Below are positions 1-8,387 of a DNA stretch of 64,000 bases, piece after piece. The stretch is taken from the NCBI RefSeq assembly GCF_003432075.1, contig NZ_QWBU01000003.1:124001-188000 (forward strand), given 5' to 3'. Position numbers and translations under genes: made by a program. Below the pieces are notes generated by a model that did not search any database, was not told the origin of the DNA, and worked only from the letters and a program-made list of their open reading frames with translations. This DNA comes from Shinella sp. WSJ-2. GTDB lineage: Bacteria; Pseudomonadota; Alphaproteobacteria; Rhizobiales; Rhizobiaceae. How positions within the stretch are numbered: position 1 is the stretch's first letter; the number at the start of each line of letters is the position of its first letter.

Positions 1-500
1 CGGCGCACGAGGAAGCGCGGGCGGCGATCTGCGAAATAGGAGTGGCGGCGGCGCGGCTTGGCGGGCCGGTTCGTGCCGGTCAGGTGGTCGTCGAGCGGGC
101 GGGCGACGCCGTCGGCTTCCACCATCAGCATGGGAATACGGTAGGCGTCCGCCCAGCTGCGCCAGTCGGCGGCAATGTCGCAGAGGTCATGCGCCACGAG
201 GAGCGGGATGCAGAGATCCGGATCGTCATGGTGCAGTTCCAGCGTCACGGTCACGTCGCCGTTGCCATGGTCGATGGCGCGGGCGGCGACACCCTTGAAG
301 GCGCGGGCCGGCAGTGCGATGGAGAGCGGCAGGCCGCTCGACGGCAGGATCTTGCGCAGCACGGCGCCGCGTTCGTCGAGGGTGATGGTGGCATCTGTTC
401 CCTCGCCGCGCAGCTCGAAGGTCATCGCCTGCGGGAAGCGCTTGGGATCGAGGCGGAGCGTGGTGCCGGCCCAGGCCGGCTTGGAAACGGTATTCAGCAT
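1..500 (-). CDS. DUF6101-like conserved protein (C-terminus cut off by window edge)
   Basis: Reading leftward from an ATG at 500 gives 166 codons that stay open to the window edge, so the C-terminus is missing. The product starts MLNTVSKPAWAGTTLRLDP and ends in a basic stretch (PAKPRRRHSYF). There is no signal peptide or membrane segment, so it is probably cytosolic. I recall this start from a small rhizobial family of unknown function (DUF6101). That assignment comes from memory of the family and not from a motif. The 285 bp between it and the next, divergent gene must hold both promoters. Confidence 0.65.
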   Translation of the reverse strand, partial: MLNTVSKPAWAGTTLRLDPKRFPQAMTFELRGEGTDATITLDERGAVLRKILPSSGLPLSIALPARAFKGVAARAIDHGNGDVTVTLELHHDDPDLCIPLLVAHDLCDIAADWRSWADAYRIPMLMVEADGVARPLDDHLTGTNRPAKPRRRHSYFADRRPRFLVR

Positions 501-785
501 GTCTTTCGCCCTTGTTTTCCTTGAGAGCCGGTTTCCGGTCTTCTCATCGGGACTTTTCGTCCTCTGAGGGCGAGAATAGGCGTGGCCCCTTCCTCGTCGC
601 TTAAAAATCGCGGTTAAAAAAACTTTGCGCTTTCTGATGGTTATCAAAACCGCACGGGCTAGGGTTTAGGAGAAGTGAACATCGCCCGGGGCATTTGAAC
701 CGTTGCGGAGAAAGGCCCGGACAAGCCACGCGCGCGAAAATACGGTATAATCGGCCTGCGTATGATCCGAAGGAAGAGCGCCTCG

Positions 786-3107
786 ATGCTGTCGACCTAT
801 ACGAGCTACAACCTCATCGCGAACGACATGTTGAAGTCGCTGAACCGCACCGCGACGGAAACGGTCAACGCCCGTGATGCGGAATATTACAAGGAAAACA
901 TTGGCAAGGTCACCTCGGTCGACGAATTCCTTGGCGACTACCGGCTCTATTCCTACGCGGTGAAGGCCTTCGGTCTCGAGGAGATGACCTACGCCAAGGC
1001 CTTTATGAAGAAGGTGTTGGACAGCGACCTGACGGACAGCGCGAGTTTCGCAAACAGCCTGACGGACGAGCGCTACCGTAACTTCGCGGCCGCCTTCAGC
1101 TTCGCCGATTCGACCGCCTCCGCGCAGACCGAAGTGCAGCTCGACGAGACGATCGGCCTCTACACCGCGACCGCCAACAATGCCGGCGACGTCATCAAGG
1201 AAGAGACGCGCTACTACAATATCGTTATCGACAGTACGACCAATGTTGATCAGTTCCTCAACAACGACCGTCTGCGCAATTACATGTTCACGTCCTACGG
1301 CATCGACCCGGACACCTATTCGCGCGCGACGGTCCGCGGCGTGCTGACGAGCGATCTCAACGATCCCGCAAGCTATTTCAACACGCAATTCGAGCCGAAG
1401 AAGACGGCGGCCGTGGCGGCGATCCAGGCCGCATCGGACGAATTGTCGACCTTGGCGAACAACGCCACCAACGCCGCCCGCATTGCCCAGCTGAAGGCCG
1501 AGATCACCAAGCAGAATGCTGTCATCACGGGCGTCGAGAAATATCGTACGCTGGCGGAAGCCTATAATTTCAACCCTGATGGCACGGCGACGGCCGGCAG
1601 CGTTCAGGATGCCAGCCAGAAGGCGGCGACGAACGAGCTCTACACGCTTTCGAACCCGCGCGTGACCTCGGCTGCGGCGCTGCTCAACCGGGCCTATTTC
1701 GAGGAGAAGATCGGCTCCGTCACGAGCGTGAGCGAGCTTGTCAGTGATTCTCGCATGCTGAGCTACGTCAAGACGGCCTTTGGGCTCGACAAGCTCTCGG
1801 TCGTCAGTTCCACGATTTCCAACATCCTGACGAGCAGTGCCGATCCGAGCGACACGTCGAGCTATATCAATCTGTTCGGCGGAGAGGACAAGGCGGCGTA
1901 TTTCGCGCTGCGCAACGCCTTCAACTTCCAGGAGGACGGCACGCTTGCGGCCGGCGATGCCGCCCAGACGGCTGCGCAGACAGCGACTGTCGGCAACGCC
2001 TATATGAACACTTACAACGACAAGGACGACGAGGCGGACGCGACCGCCGTCAAGCGCTTCAAGAGCCAGATCAGCGCGGTCAAGACGGTGGCGGACTTCG
2101 TCGGCGAGTCTTCGGTGTACGACTTCGCGTTGAAGGCCTTCGGCCTCGATCCGAAGAAGGTCTCCGCGCTGACGATCAAGAATGTGCTGAAAAGCGACCT
2201 CAACGATCCCAAGAGCTACGTGTACCAGCTCAAGGACGAACGCTATGTCGAGCTTGCCAAGGCGTTCAATTTTGATGCGAAGGGCACCATCACCGCGCCA
2301 AAGCTCGCGCAATCCGAGGCCGAGATCATCGTCACCTCGCGCGCCTATGTAGTGGAAAAATCCCGTTTCGGAACGGAGGACGACAAGACCAAGGCGCAGG
2401 ACGAGGCGAAATATTACTCCGTCCAGATGCAGAAGATCGAATCCGTCGATGAGCTGCTGGCCGACAAGCGCCTCGTCAACTTCGTGCTCGAAGCCAACGA
2501 TATCGACCCCAAGAGCGTCGATACCACCTTCCTGAAGAAGATTTTCGCCTCCGACCTCGACGATCCCAAGAGCTTCGTCAACCAGCAGGCCGACCGTGCC
2601 TACCGCAAGATCGTCGCCTCGTTCAATTTCAATGCCGAGGGTAAGGTCCAGCAGCCCGATGACGCGCAGATCCAGTCACGCCGCGGCATCTACGAGACGA
2701 TCGACAACTATGTGCGCCAGCAGCTGGAAGAGGAGGCGGGCAACGACAATGCCGGCGTGCGCCTCGCGCTCTATTTCGAGCGCAAGGCCGGCACGATCTC
2801 CAGCGCCTACGACGTTCTCGCCGATGACGCGCTCTTCGAGGTGTTCAAAACGCTCTTCCAATTGCCGGACGAAGTGGGTAGCGCCGACATCGACGCCCAG
2901 GCCGATATGGTCAAGCGCTACCTGAAGCTCGAAGACCTGCAGGACCCGGAAAAGGTCTCGAAGATGATCGTCAAGTTCTCGGTGCTCTACGACCTCGACA
3001 ACCAGGCCACCGACAATCCCGCTTTGTCGGTGCTGACCAGCTCCGGCTCCGCCGGAATCAGCGCTGACACGATGATGTCGCTCGCGCAGCTGCGCACCGG
3101 CGGTTAA
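786..3107 (+). CDS. DUF1217 multi-repeat protein
   Basis: A 773-residue protein starting MLSTYTSYNLIANDMLKSL. An in-frame ATG at 762 exists, but an AAGGAAGAG ribosome site fits the ATG at 786. It is built from about six repeats of roughly 110-130 residues. Each carries a core of the type SVDEFLGDYRLYSYAVKAFG, then a segment ending in SDLxDPxSF, then an aromatic AFNF-like motif. The sixth repeat, near the C-terminus, is more diverged. DUF1217 proteins in rhizobia often sit with flagellar genes, and some are described as flagellar-associated. No flagellar gene is nearby here. There is no signal peptide or membrane helix. Function unknown; family assignment fairly sure. Confidence 0.85.
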   Translation: MLSTYTSYNLIANDMLKSLNRTATETVNARDAEYYKENIGKVTSVDEFLGDYRLYSYAVKAFGLEEMTYAKAFMKKVLDSDLTDSASFANSLTDERYRNFAAAFSFADSTASAQTEVQLDETIGLYTATANNAGDVIKEETRYYNIVIDSTTNVDQFLNNDRLRNYMFTSYGIDPDTYSRATVRGVLTSDLNDPASYFNTQFEPKKTAAVAAIQAASDELSTLANNATNAARIAQLKAEITKQNAVITGVEKYRTLAEAYNFNPDGTATAGSVQDASQKAATNELYTLSNPRVTSAAALLNRAYFEEKIGSVTSVSELVSDSRMLSYVKTAFGLDKLSVVSSTISNILTSSADPSDTSSYINLFGGEDKAAYFALRNAFNFQEDGTLAAGDAAQTAAQTATVGNAYMNTYNDKDDEADATAVKRFKSQISAVKTVADFVGESSVYDFALKAFGLDPKKVSALTIKNVLKSDLNDPKSYVYQLKDERYVELAKAFNFDAKGTITAPKLAQSEAEIIVTSRAYVVEKSRFGTEDDKTKAQDEAKYYSVQMQKIESVDELLADKRLVNFVLEANDIDPKSVDTTFLKKIFASDLDDPKSFVNQQADRAYRKIVASFNFNAEGKVQQPDDAQIQSRRGIYETIDNYVRQQLEEEAGNDNAGVRLALYFERKAGTISSAYDVLADDALFEVFKTLFQLPDEVGSADIDAQADMVKRYLKLEDLQDPEKVSKMIVKFSVLYDLDNQATDNPALSVLTSSGSAGISADTMMSLAQLRTGG

Positions 3108-3110
3108 CGT

Positions 3111-4541
3111 TCAGATCGCGACGACCTTGCCGGGGTTCATGATGCCGGCCGGGTCGAAGGCATGCTTGACCCTTCGCATCAGGTCCATCTCGATCGGCGC
3201 GCGCACCGCCGCCAGCTCATCGCGCTTCAGCTGGCCGATGCCGTGTTCGGCGGAGATCGAGCCGTCGTATTTCAGGACGATGCCGTGCACGAGATGGTTC
3301 ATCTCGCGCCAGCGGTCGAGGAAGGCCTCCTTGTCGGCGCCGACGGGCTGCGAGATGTTGTAGTGGATATTGCCGTCGCCCATATGGCCGAAGGAACAGA
3401 TGCGCGCGCCCGGCATCGCCGCCATCACGGCCGCATCGGCCTCGGCCATGAAAGCCGGAATGGAGGAGACCGGCACGGAGACGTCGTGCTTGATCGAGCC
3501 GCCCTCCGGCTTCTGCGCCGGCGACATGCTTTCGCGCATATGCCAGAGCGCCTTGCGCTGTTCCTCGCTGGAGGCGATCACGGCATTCTCGACCGGTCCT
3601 GCCTCGATGCCTTCGGCCAGCAGCGCCTCCATCATGCGGCTCGCCGTCTCGGCGGCGTCCGACGTCGAGATATCGATCAGCACATACCAGTCATGCCGGG
3701 TGGCGAGCGGATCGCGCACGCCGGGAATGTGCCGCGTGGTGAAATCGACGCCGAGGCGCGGCATCAGCTCGAAGCCGGTCAGTGCCGCGCCGCAGCGGCT
3801 CGCGGCACGCTCGAAGAGGGCGAGCGCATCCTCGACGGATTTCAGTCCGGCAAAGGCCACCTCGTGGCCGAGCGGGCGCGGAAAGAGCTTTAGCACCGCT
3901 CCGGTGATGACGCCGAGCGAGCCCTCGGCGCCGATGAAGAGATCACGCAGGTCATAGCCGGTATTGTCTTTCTTAAGGCGGCGCAGGCCGTTCCACACCT
4001 CGCCGGTCGGCAGCACGACTTCAAGGCCGAGGCAGAGCTGGCGCATATTCCCATAGGCGAGCACCGCGGTGCCGCCGGCATTGGTGGAAAGGTTGCCGCC
4101 GATCTGGCAGGTGCCTTCCGAGCCGAGCGACAGTGGGAAGAGCCGGTCGACCTCTTCCGCCGCCTTCTGTATGTCCGCCAGCACCGCACCGCCGTCGGCG
4201 ACGATGACATTGCCGACCGGATCGACATCGCGGATGCGGTTGAGGCGCGAGAGCGACAGCACGACATCCGCCATGCCCTCGCGCGGCACGCTGCCGCCCA
4301 CATGGCCCGTATTGCCGCCCTGCGGCACGATGGCCGTGCCGGTTTCGGTGGCGAGCGCCAGGATCGCCGAGACCTCCTTCACCGAGCCGGGCCGCAGCAC
4401 CAGCGGCGAGGTGCCATGGTAGAGCCCTCGGCTTTCGACGAGATAGGGCGCGATGTCCTTGTCTTCGACCAGCGCATGGGCCGGACCGGTGATGGCGGCG
4501 AAACGGGCGATCAGCGCGGGGGAAAGCGTTGCGGCAACCAT
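3111..4541 (-). CDS. FAD-binding 2-hydroxyacid dehydrogenase (GlcD/D-2-hydroxyglutarate dehydrogenase type)
   Basis: A 476-residue flavoprotein. The N-terminal half is a PCMH-type FAD domain with the PQGGNTGHVGGSVP motif near residue 75. The C-terminal half is the FAD-oxidase C domain with FGHMGDGNIHYNI and a terminal HGIGQLKRDEL. Family members oxidise D-lactate, glycolate or D-2-hydroxyglutarate, and the exact substrate cannot be read from sequence. I chose the ATG at 4541 because GGAG lies about 9 nt upstream. An ATG at 4556 would start almost on the stop codon of the preceding tsaC-like gene (4558). The two genes are clearly translationally close and probably co-transcribed. Confidence 0.85.
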   Translation of the reverse strand: MVAATLSPALIARFAAITGPAHALVEDKDIAPYLVESRGLYHGTSPLVLRPGSVKEVSAILALATETGTAIVPQGGNTGHVGGSVPREGMADVVLSLSRLNRIRDVDPVGNVIVADGGAVLADIQKAAEEVDRLFPLSLGSEGTCQIGGNLSTNAGGTAVLAYGNMRQLCLGLEVVLPTGEVWNGLRRLKKDNTGYDLRDLFIGAEGSLGVITGAVLKLFPRPLGHEVAFAGLKSVEDALALFERAASRCGAALTGFELMPRLGVDFTTRHIPGVRDPLATRHDWYVLIDISTSDAAETASRMMEALLAEGIEAGPVENAVIASSEEQRKALWHMRESMSPAQKPEGGSIKHDVSVPVSSIPAFMAEADAAVMAAMPGARICSFGHMGDGNIHYNISQPVGADKEAFLDRWREMNHLVHGIVLKYDGSISAEHGIGQLKRDELAAVRAPIEMDLMRRVKHAFDPAGIMNPGKVVAI

Positions 4542-4557
4542 GGTCGTCGTCTCCATA

Positions 4558-5532
4558 TCATCCGCGCGGGGCGGCGGCCCGCTGCAAACGGTCGTTGATC
4601 GCCTCGCCGAGGCCGGTGGCGGGAATGGGTGCGAAGGCGATTGCATCCGCACCCGTGGCGTCCGCCTGTTTCATATAGCCGAAGAGATTGGCGGCGGCTT
4701 CCGCAAGGTCGCCGGACGGGCTGAGGTCGAGCACCAGGGCGGCTTGCGCCTCGCCGGGAAGCGGCGCGCCCCCGAAGCGGATCAGCACTTCGCCGGGCCG
4801 CACGTCGCTTGCATTAAGCCGCACCGGTGCATCCGGCGCATAGTGCGAGGCGAGCATCCCGGGCGCCTCGATGGTCGCGCCGGCCGTCTCGTTGCGCTGA
4901 ACGGTGAGGCCGGTGACGCGTTCGATCTCGGCGGCGTCCAGTCCGCCGGGCCTCAGCAGGCGGATCGTCTCGCCCTCGACCTTGATGATTGTCGACTCGA
5001 GCCCGACCACTGCCGGCCCGCCATCGAGCACCAGTTCGAGCCTCGAGCCGAAATCGTCGGCGACATGGCGGGCGGTGGTGGGGCTGATGCGGCCGGACGT
5101 GTTGGCGCTGGGGGCGGCGAGCGGCTTGCCGAAGACGGCGAGCAGCCGGCTGGCAAATCCCTTGGGAATGCGGATGCCGACCGTATCAAGCCCGGCCCGC
5201 GCCAACGGATGGATGGCGCTCTCGGGTCGGATCGGCAGGATCAGCGTCAGTGGCCCTGGCCAGAACGCTTCGGCGATCTTGCGCGACAGCGGATCGAAAA
5301 CGGCATGTCTTTCCGACATGGCAAGATCGGCCATGTGGCAGATCAGCGGGTTGAAGCGCGGCCGGCCCTTCATTTCATAGATGCGGGTGATGGCGAGCGG
5401 ATTGGTGGCGTCGGCGGCAAGGCCATAGACCGTCTCGGTCGGGATGGCGACCGGCACGCCGCGACCGAGCGTTTCGGCGGCGCGCGCCAGCGCTTCCTCC
5501 GCATCCCTGCGCGTATCAACGATGTCAGCCAT
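4558..5532 (-). CDS. L-threonylcarbamoyladenylate synthase (TsaC/Sua5, two-domain form)
   Basis: Makes threonylcarbamoyl-AMP from threonine, bicarbonate and ATP, the first step of the t6A37 modification of ANN-decoding tRNAs. The 324-residue length and the C-terminal extension beyond the YrdC fold indicate the Sua5-like form rather than short TsaC. Visible motifs are PTETVYGLAADATN, the KGRPRFNPL loop and APSANTSGRISPT. It sits upstream of the FAD-dependent dehydrogenase with 16 bp between stop and chosen start. Nothing looks damaged. The family call is sure; the symbol tsaC or sua5 depends on convention. Confidence 0.9.
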   Translation of the reverse strand: MADIVDTRRDAEEALARAAETLGRGVPVAIPTETVYGLAADATNPLAITRIYEMKGRPRFNPLICHMADLAMSERHAVFDPLSRKIAEAFWPGPLTLILPIRPESAIHPLARAGLDTVGIRIPKGFASRLLAVFGKPLAAPSANTSGRISPTTARHVADDFGSRLELVLDGGPAVVGLESTIIKVEGETIRLLRPGGLDAAEIERVTGLTVQRNETAGATIEAPGMLASHYAPDAPVRLNASDVRPGEVLIRFGGAPLPGEAQAALVLDLSPSGDLAEAAANLFGYMKQADATGADAIAFAPIPATGLGEAINDRLQRAAAPRG

Positions 5533-5689
5533 TTCGCCCTTCCGTCTTTGCCGCTTCCTTTACAGGGCTTTGCCGGCAAATGCCAAGAGTTCGGCGGATG
5601 GCTAAAATTCGAACGGCCGGATTAGAGGGCTCGAAAGACGGGACTGTTATGGTCACGGTGAAAAGTCCCGCAAGCAGGTCCGCATCTGA

Positions 5690-6739
5690 ATGGCAAACAG
5701 GAAATCCTCGACCACCGACGTCGCCTTGCGCGTTGCAACGGCCATGAAGCAGATGGGCATAGACGGCCTGCCGCGCAACTACGAACTGGTCTACGAGGCC
5801 TATGCCGGCAGCAACCCGGATCTCGTACGCGACTTCATCGCGCTCGGTAAATACAAGACCCAGGCCGCGCTCGATGAACTCGGCCGCAAATACCTGCCGC
5901 ACCAGCACGAGGCGAGCGTGCTGCAGCGCTCCGCGGGTGCGATCAGCAACGAGATGAGCAATTTCATGGACCTGCTCAGCCAGGAGCGCTCCTCGCTGAA
6001 CGACTATGGCCGCCTGATCGGCGAGGCCTCGCAGGTGATCGGCAGCGTCGGCGGGGCGCTCGGCAGTTCGCTCGAAGCCTTGCAGCGTGCCACCGAGCTG
6101 CGTGTCACCCACACGGCGGAAATGGCGGAAAAGGTCGCCGCGCAATCGGCCACGATGGACGGCATCCAGAAGGAGATGGCGGAATTCGAGGCGATGAAGT
6201 TCGTCGATCCGCCGACCAAGCTCGGCAATCGGCGCGCCTTCAACAAGGCGCTCGCCCGAGTCTATTCGAACCCCAATCTGCCGATGCTCTGCGGCGTCGT
6301 GGTGGCGGAGGTGGATGCCGAACGCCGCTTCTCACCGGCCCAGATCGAGGCTCTGTCCGATCATCTCGTGACCTTCTACGGCGGCCTCATCCGCCAGGCC
6401 TTCCCGACGAACGACCTTGCCGTACGCTTCGATGGCTTGCGCTTCGGCTTCCTATTCAACACGGCTGATGAAGGGGAGGTGGAGCGGCTGATCGACCTCC
6501 TGCGCGCCGCCTTCCAGACGGTGGCGCTGCGCGACCCGCGCACCAACCGCAATCTCGGCCATCTCACGCTGTCGGCCGGGGTCTGCATGTCGGATCGCGC
6601 CGACAGTGCGCTGGACCTCTCCTCGGCCTGCGAGCGGGCGCTTCTGGAGGCGAAGGCCTCCGGCGGCGACCAGATCGTCATCTACGGCCGCGGCGACGAG
6701 GTGCCGGCGGGCAAGGAATGGATGCTGTATCGGGCGTGA
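5690..6739 (+). CDS. GGDEF-fold protein with degenerate active site
   Basis: 349 residues. The N-terminal ~170 are helical with no membrane segment. A GGDEF-type domain follows, marked by DPPTKLGNRRAF (family form DPLTGLxNRRAF) near residue 182. Where GGDEF/GGEEF should stand, the sequence reads RFDGLRFGFLF, so the metal-binding and GTP-contacting glycines and acidic residues are lost. The end keeps the helix pattern seen in diguanylate cyclases (ALDLSSACERALLEAKASGGDQIVIY). By family knowledge it should not make c-di-GMP. It may sense GTP or act as a partner. The N-terminal region resembles soluble rhizobial GGDEF proteins. Single gene with its own promoter region upstream. Confidence 0.8.
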   Translation: MANRKSSTTDVALRVATAMKQMGIDGLPRNYELVYEAYAGSNPDLVRDFIALGKYKTQAALDELGRKYLPHQHEASVLQRSAGAISNEMSNFMDLLSQERSSLNDYGRLIGEASQVIGSVGGALGSSLEALQRATELRVTHTAEMAEKVAAQSATMDGIQKEMAEFEAMKFVDPPTKLGNRRAFNKALARVYSNPNLPMLCGVVVAEVDAERRFSPAQIEALSDHLVTFYGGLIRQAFPTNDLAVRFDGLRFGFLFNTADEGEVERLIDLLRAAFQTVALRDPRTNRNLGHLTLSAGVCMSDRADSALDLSSACERALLEAKASGGDQIVIYGRGDEVPAGKEWMLYRA

Positions 6740-6780
6740 GAAAGCGATCTCGGAAACCCGCACGGTTCGTGTCGGGCGCG

Positions 6781-7095
6781 TTATAAGTCCGGCTTGGGAA
6801 TGGCCATCAAGGGCCGCGTATCAACACGATTAAACTCGAGTTCCCCGAAGTCGCCCGCGATTGTCTCATAGAGTATGACATCAATGAGCGCACCGTCTTT
6901 GTCATTCGAGAGTTGGGAGGCGGCCAATGTCACGCTCCCAGCCGTGAGCGTGGCGCTTCTGATGGTGTGCGCGTTGTCTACTATGCAATCGACCACTTGC
7001 ACGGCATCCAAATAGTCATCGGGCCAGTCAGGCTCGAACTTTTTTATCCAAAGCCTTTCAAGTTCGACCAGATATCTGGGATTTGCCGTCCACAT
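6781..7095 (-). CDS. Hypothetical protein, 104 aa
   Basis: An open frame starting MWTANPRYLVELERLW and ending PLMAIPKPDL, on the strand of the next upstream gene and 50 bp after its stop. Its base composition is lower in GC than the surroundings and its protein composition (acidic, Asp/Val/Leu-rich) looks real. The reading frame stays open for about 20 codons upstream of the ATG without another start, and the ribosome site is poor. It may therefore be the remnant of a longer gene or an acquired fragment. I do not recognise it and assign no function. Confidence 0.5.
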   Translation of the reverse strand: MWTANPRYLVELERLWIKKFEPDWPDDYLDAVQVVDCIVDNAHTIRSATLTAGSVTLAASQLSNDKDGALIDVILYETIAGDFGELEFNRVDTRPLMAIPKPDL

Positions 7096-7145
7096 GCCGT
7101 TCGACGTCTCGTGCTTTCGAAATCTGATGGCGATCTGTCGACAGA

Positions 7146-7760
7146 CTAAAGCGCCTGAATGATCTTGCGCAGCGCCTCGTTGCGGGCGCCGAGCATCAGC
7201 ACGTTCTTCATGGCGAGCTTGGGATCATCCGTGCGGAAGATAACGCCGTTGCCGCGCACCTTGCGGTCGATCGCGAGACGACCTTCATGGTCCGTCGGCG
7301 TGATGGCCACGGCGAAGTACATGCGGCCGTGCTTTTTCGAAATGCCGGCGAAGAACTGCTCTTCCTCGCCGATCTCGGCAAAGAAATTGGCCATGTAGAA
7401 GGCCCATTGCACATTCTGGAAATCCGCGAAACTCGAATTGGCCACGGTGATATGGCAATAGCCGAGATGCGGTGTCTCTGCGAGCGTGCGGTGGAAGATC
7501 AGCTTCGGAAAATGGATGGAGCGGTGAAAACCGTTGATGCGGTCATGGGTGACGGTGCCGGCGCGTTCCAGCTTGCGGCCCGTGCGTTCGGCCACCTCGG
7601 CATAGGAGAGATAGCGTTTCTCGCTTGGGCTCCAGTTGTCGGGCGTGCGGTCGATGCGGCCGGTGCGCAGGAATTCCGTGTGCACGGCGGATTTCGGCGG
7701 GTTCGCGCGCTTATAGGCCACGGCATCGTAATAGCGAAACTTCGTCTGCTGTTGCTGCAC
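7146..7760 (-). CDS. Conserved alphaproteobacterial protein (DUF6656-like)
   Basis: A 204-residue soluble protein starting at a GTG with GGGAG eight bases upstream. A second GTG at 7769 overlaps that ribosome site and is less likely. Typical stretches are RYLSYAEVAERTGRKLE and INGFHRSIHFPKLIFHRTL. The middle part, HLGYCHITVANSSFADFQNV, suggests a compact alpha/beta fold. I recall this pattern from a rhizobial family numbered DUF6656, from memory only. No catalytic motif, signal peptide or membrane helix is visible. Function unknown. Confidence 0.7.
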   Translation of the reverse strand: MQQQQTKFRYYDAVAYKRANPPKSAVHTEFLRTGRIDRTPDNWSPSEKRYLSYAEVAERTGRKLERAGTVTHDRINGFHRSIHFPKLIFHRTLAETPHLGYCHITVANSSFADFQNVQWAFYMANFFAEIGEEEQFFAGISKKHGRMYFAVAITPTDHEGRLAIDRKVRGNGVIFRTDDPKLAMKNVLMLGARNEALRKIIQAL

Positions 7761-8089
7761 GCCGCGCACTCCCTGTTCGCGCGGCGCTTTGCGCGCACGC
7801 CCTGATGGCGAAAGTTTATGGAAACGCCGTTAAGCATTCCTTGCGGTTTACCCCCTCAAACCTTGCAGGGCGATTTTCATGGTCGCAATATGACAAGGTG
7901 CCGCTTTACGCGCCGCCTTGCCTGTTCTCGCGCCAATACGCGTGATTAAAAGGCATATTATATTGATATATATCGATAAATATTGCAGTGGAGGCAAGCC
8001 GCCTTCATTTCTCGTCTGTCGTCAAATCATGAAGACGCGTCGTTTTTTGACATGTCGAGCCATGATTCTTGCGGTTAGATAAAGACACT
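7761..8089. other. Non-coding region before the cobalamin riboswitch
   Basis: About 330 bp with no convincing gene. The left part is GC-rich. From about 7928 it turns AT-rich and contains an 18-bp near-palindrome (7961-7978). The promoter for the riboswitch-controlled operon must lie in its right half. I cannot fix its -35/-10 boxes with confidence. Confidence 0.6.
7961..7978. repeat. AT-rich 18-bp near-palindrome
   Basis: TATTGATAT directly followed by ATATCGATA, which are reverse complements except for one base. It lies about 110-130 bp upstream of the riboswitch core, in the most AT-rich part of the gap. It could be a regulator site for the betaine demethylase operon or simply promoter-associated AT-rich DNA. 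Confidence 0.5.
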
Positions 8090-8270
8090 CAAGGTGTCGC
8101 CTTCTAGGGAGGGCGGAGAATTGGGAAGCCGGTTGAAATCCGGCGCTGCCCCCGCAACGGTGTTGGAGAAAAAGCGGCAAAAAGCCACTGGACGGAAGTC
8201 TGGGAAGGCGCCGCATCGGTCGCAGGCTTCGTCCTGCATGACCACTCCTCAGCCCGGAAACCAGCCTGGA
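8090..8270 (+). promoter_or_regulatory. Cobalamin (adenosylcobalamin) riboswitch
   Basis: The conserved blocks appear in the right order. They are GGGAAGCCGG with its complement ATCCGGC (8123-8144), the highly conserved GCTGCCCCCGCAAC (8144-8157), GCCACTG (8184-8190), TGGGAAGG (8201-8208) and AGCCCGGAAACCAGCC (8251-8266). These are the J6/3 and B12-box elements of the cobalamin riboswitch class. It lies 120 bp upstream of the oxygenase start codon on the same strand. The outer limits are approximate. Family knowledge says such elements usually switch the downstream gene off when B12 is abundant. Confidence 0.93.
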
Positions 8271-8316
8271 GAAAAGATCGTGACTGGCTGCGGCGGGCGG
8301 CCGGGAAGCGTGCACG

Positions 8317-8336
8317 CCGGGCGTTTTCACGCCCGG
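8317..8336 (+). promoter_or_regulatory. Hairpin between riboswitch and start codon
   Basis: Inverted repeat CCGGGCG / CGCCCGG with a six-base loop (TTTTCA). It has no U-tract after it, so it is not a standard terminator. It is more likely part of the riboswitch expression platform, for instance a regulatory or anti-regulatory stem upstream of the AGGA ribosome site at about 8379. Confidence 0.5.
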
Positions 8337-8387
8337 ATGCCGTCTCCTCCGTGCGCCTCATCCCTAACTGGACTTATGAGGATTGCC

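Noticed and set aside
666-2312. A 548-codon open frame antisense to the DUF1217 gene
   Set aside because: The plus-strand frame has a clear repeat structure and ribosome site; the antisense frame is a composition artefact.
8094-8387. N-terminal extension of the oxygenase frame through the upstream region
   Set aside because: This stretch is the cobalamin riboswitch. The AGGA site and the family start support the ATG at 8388.
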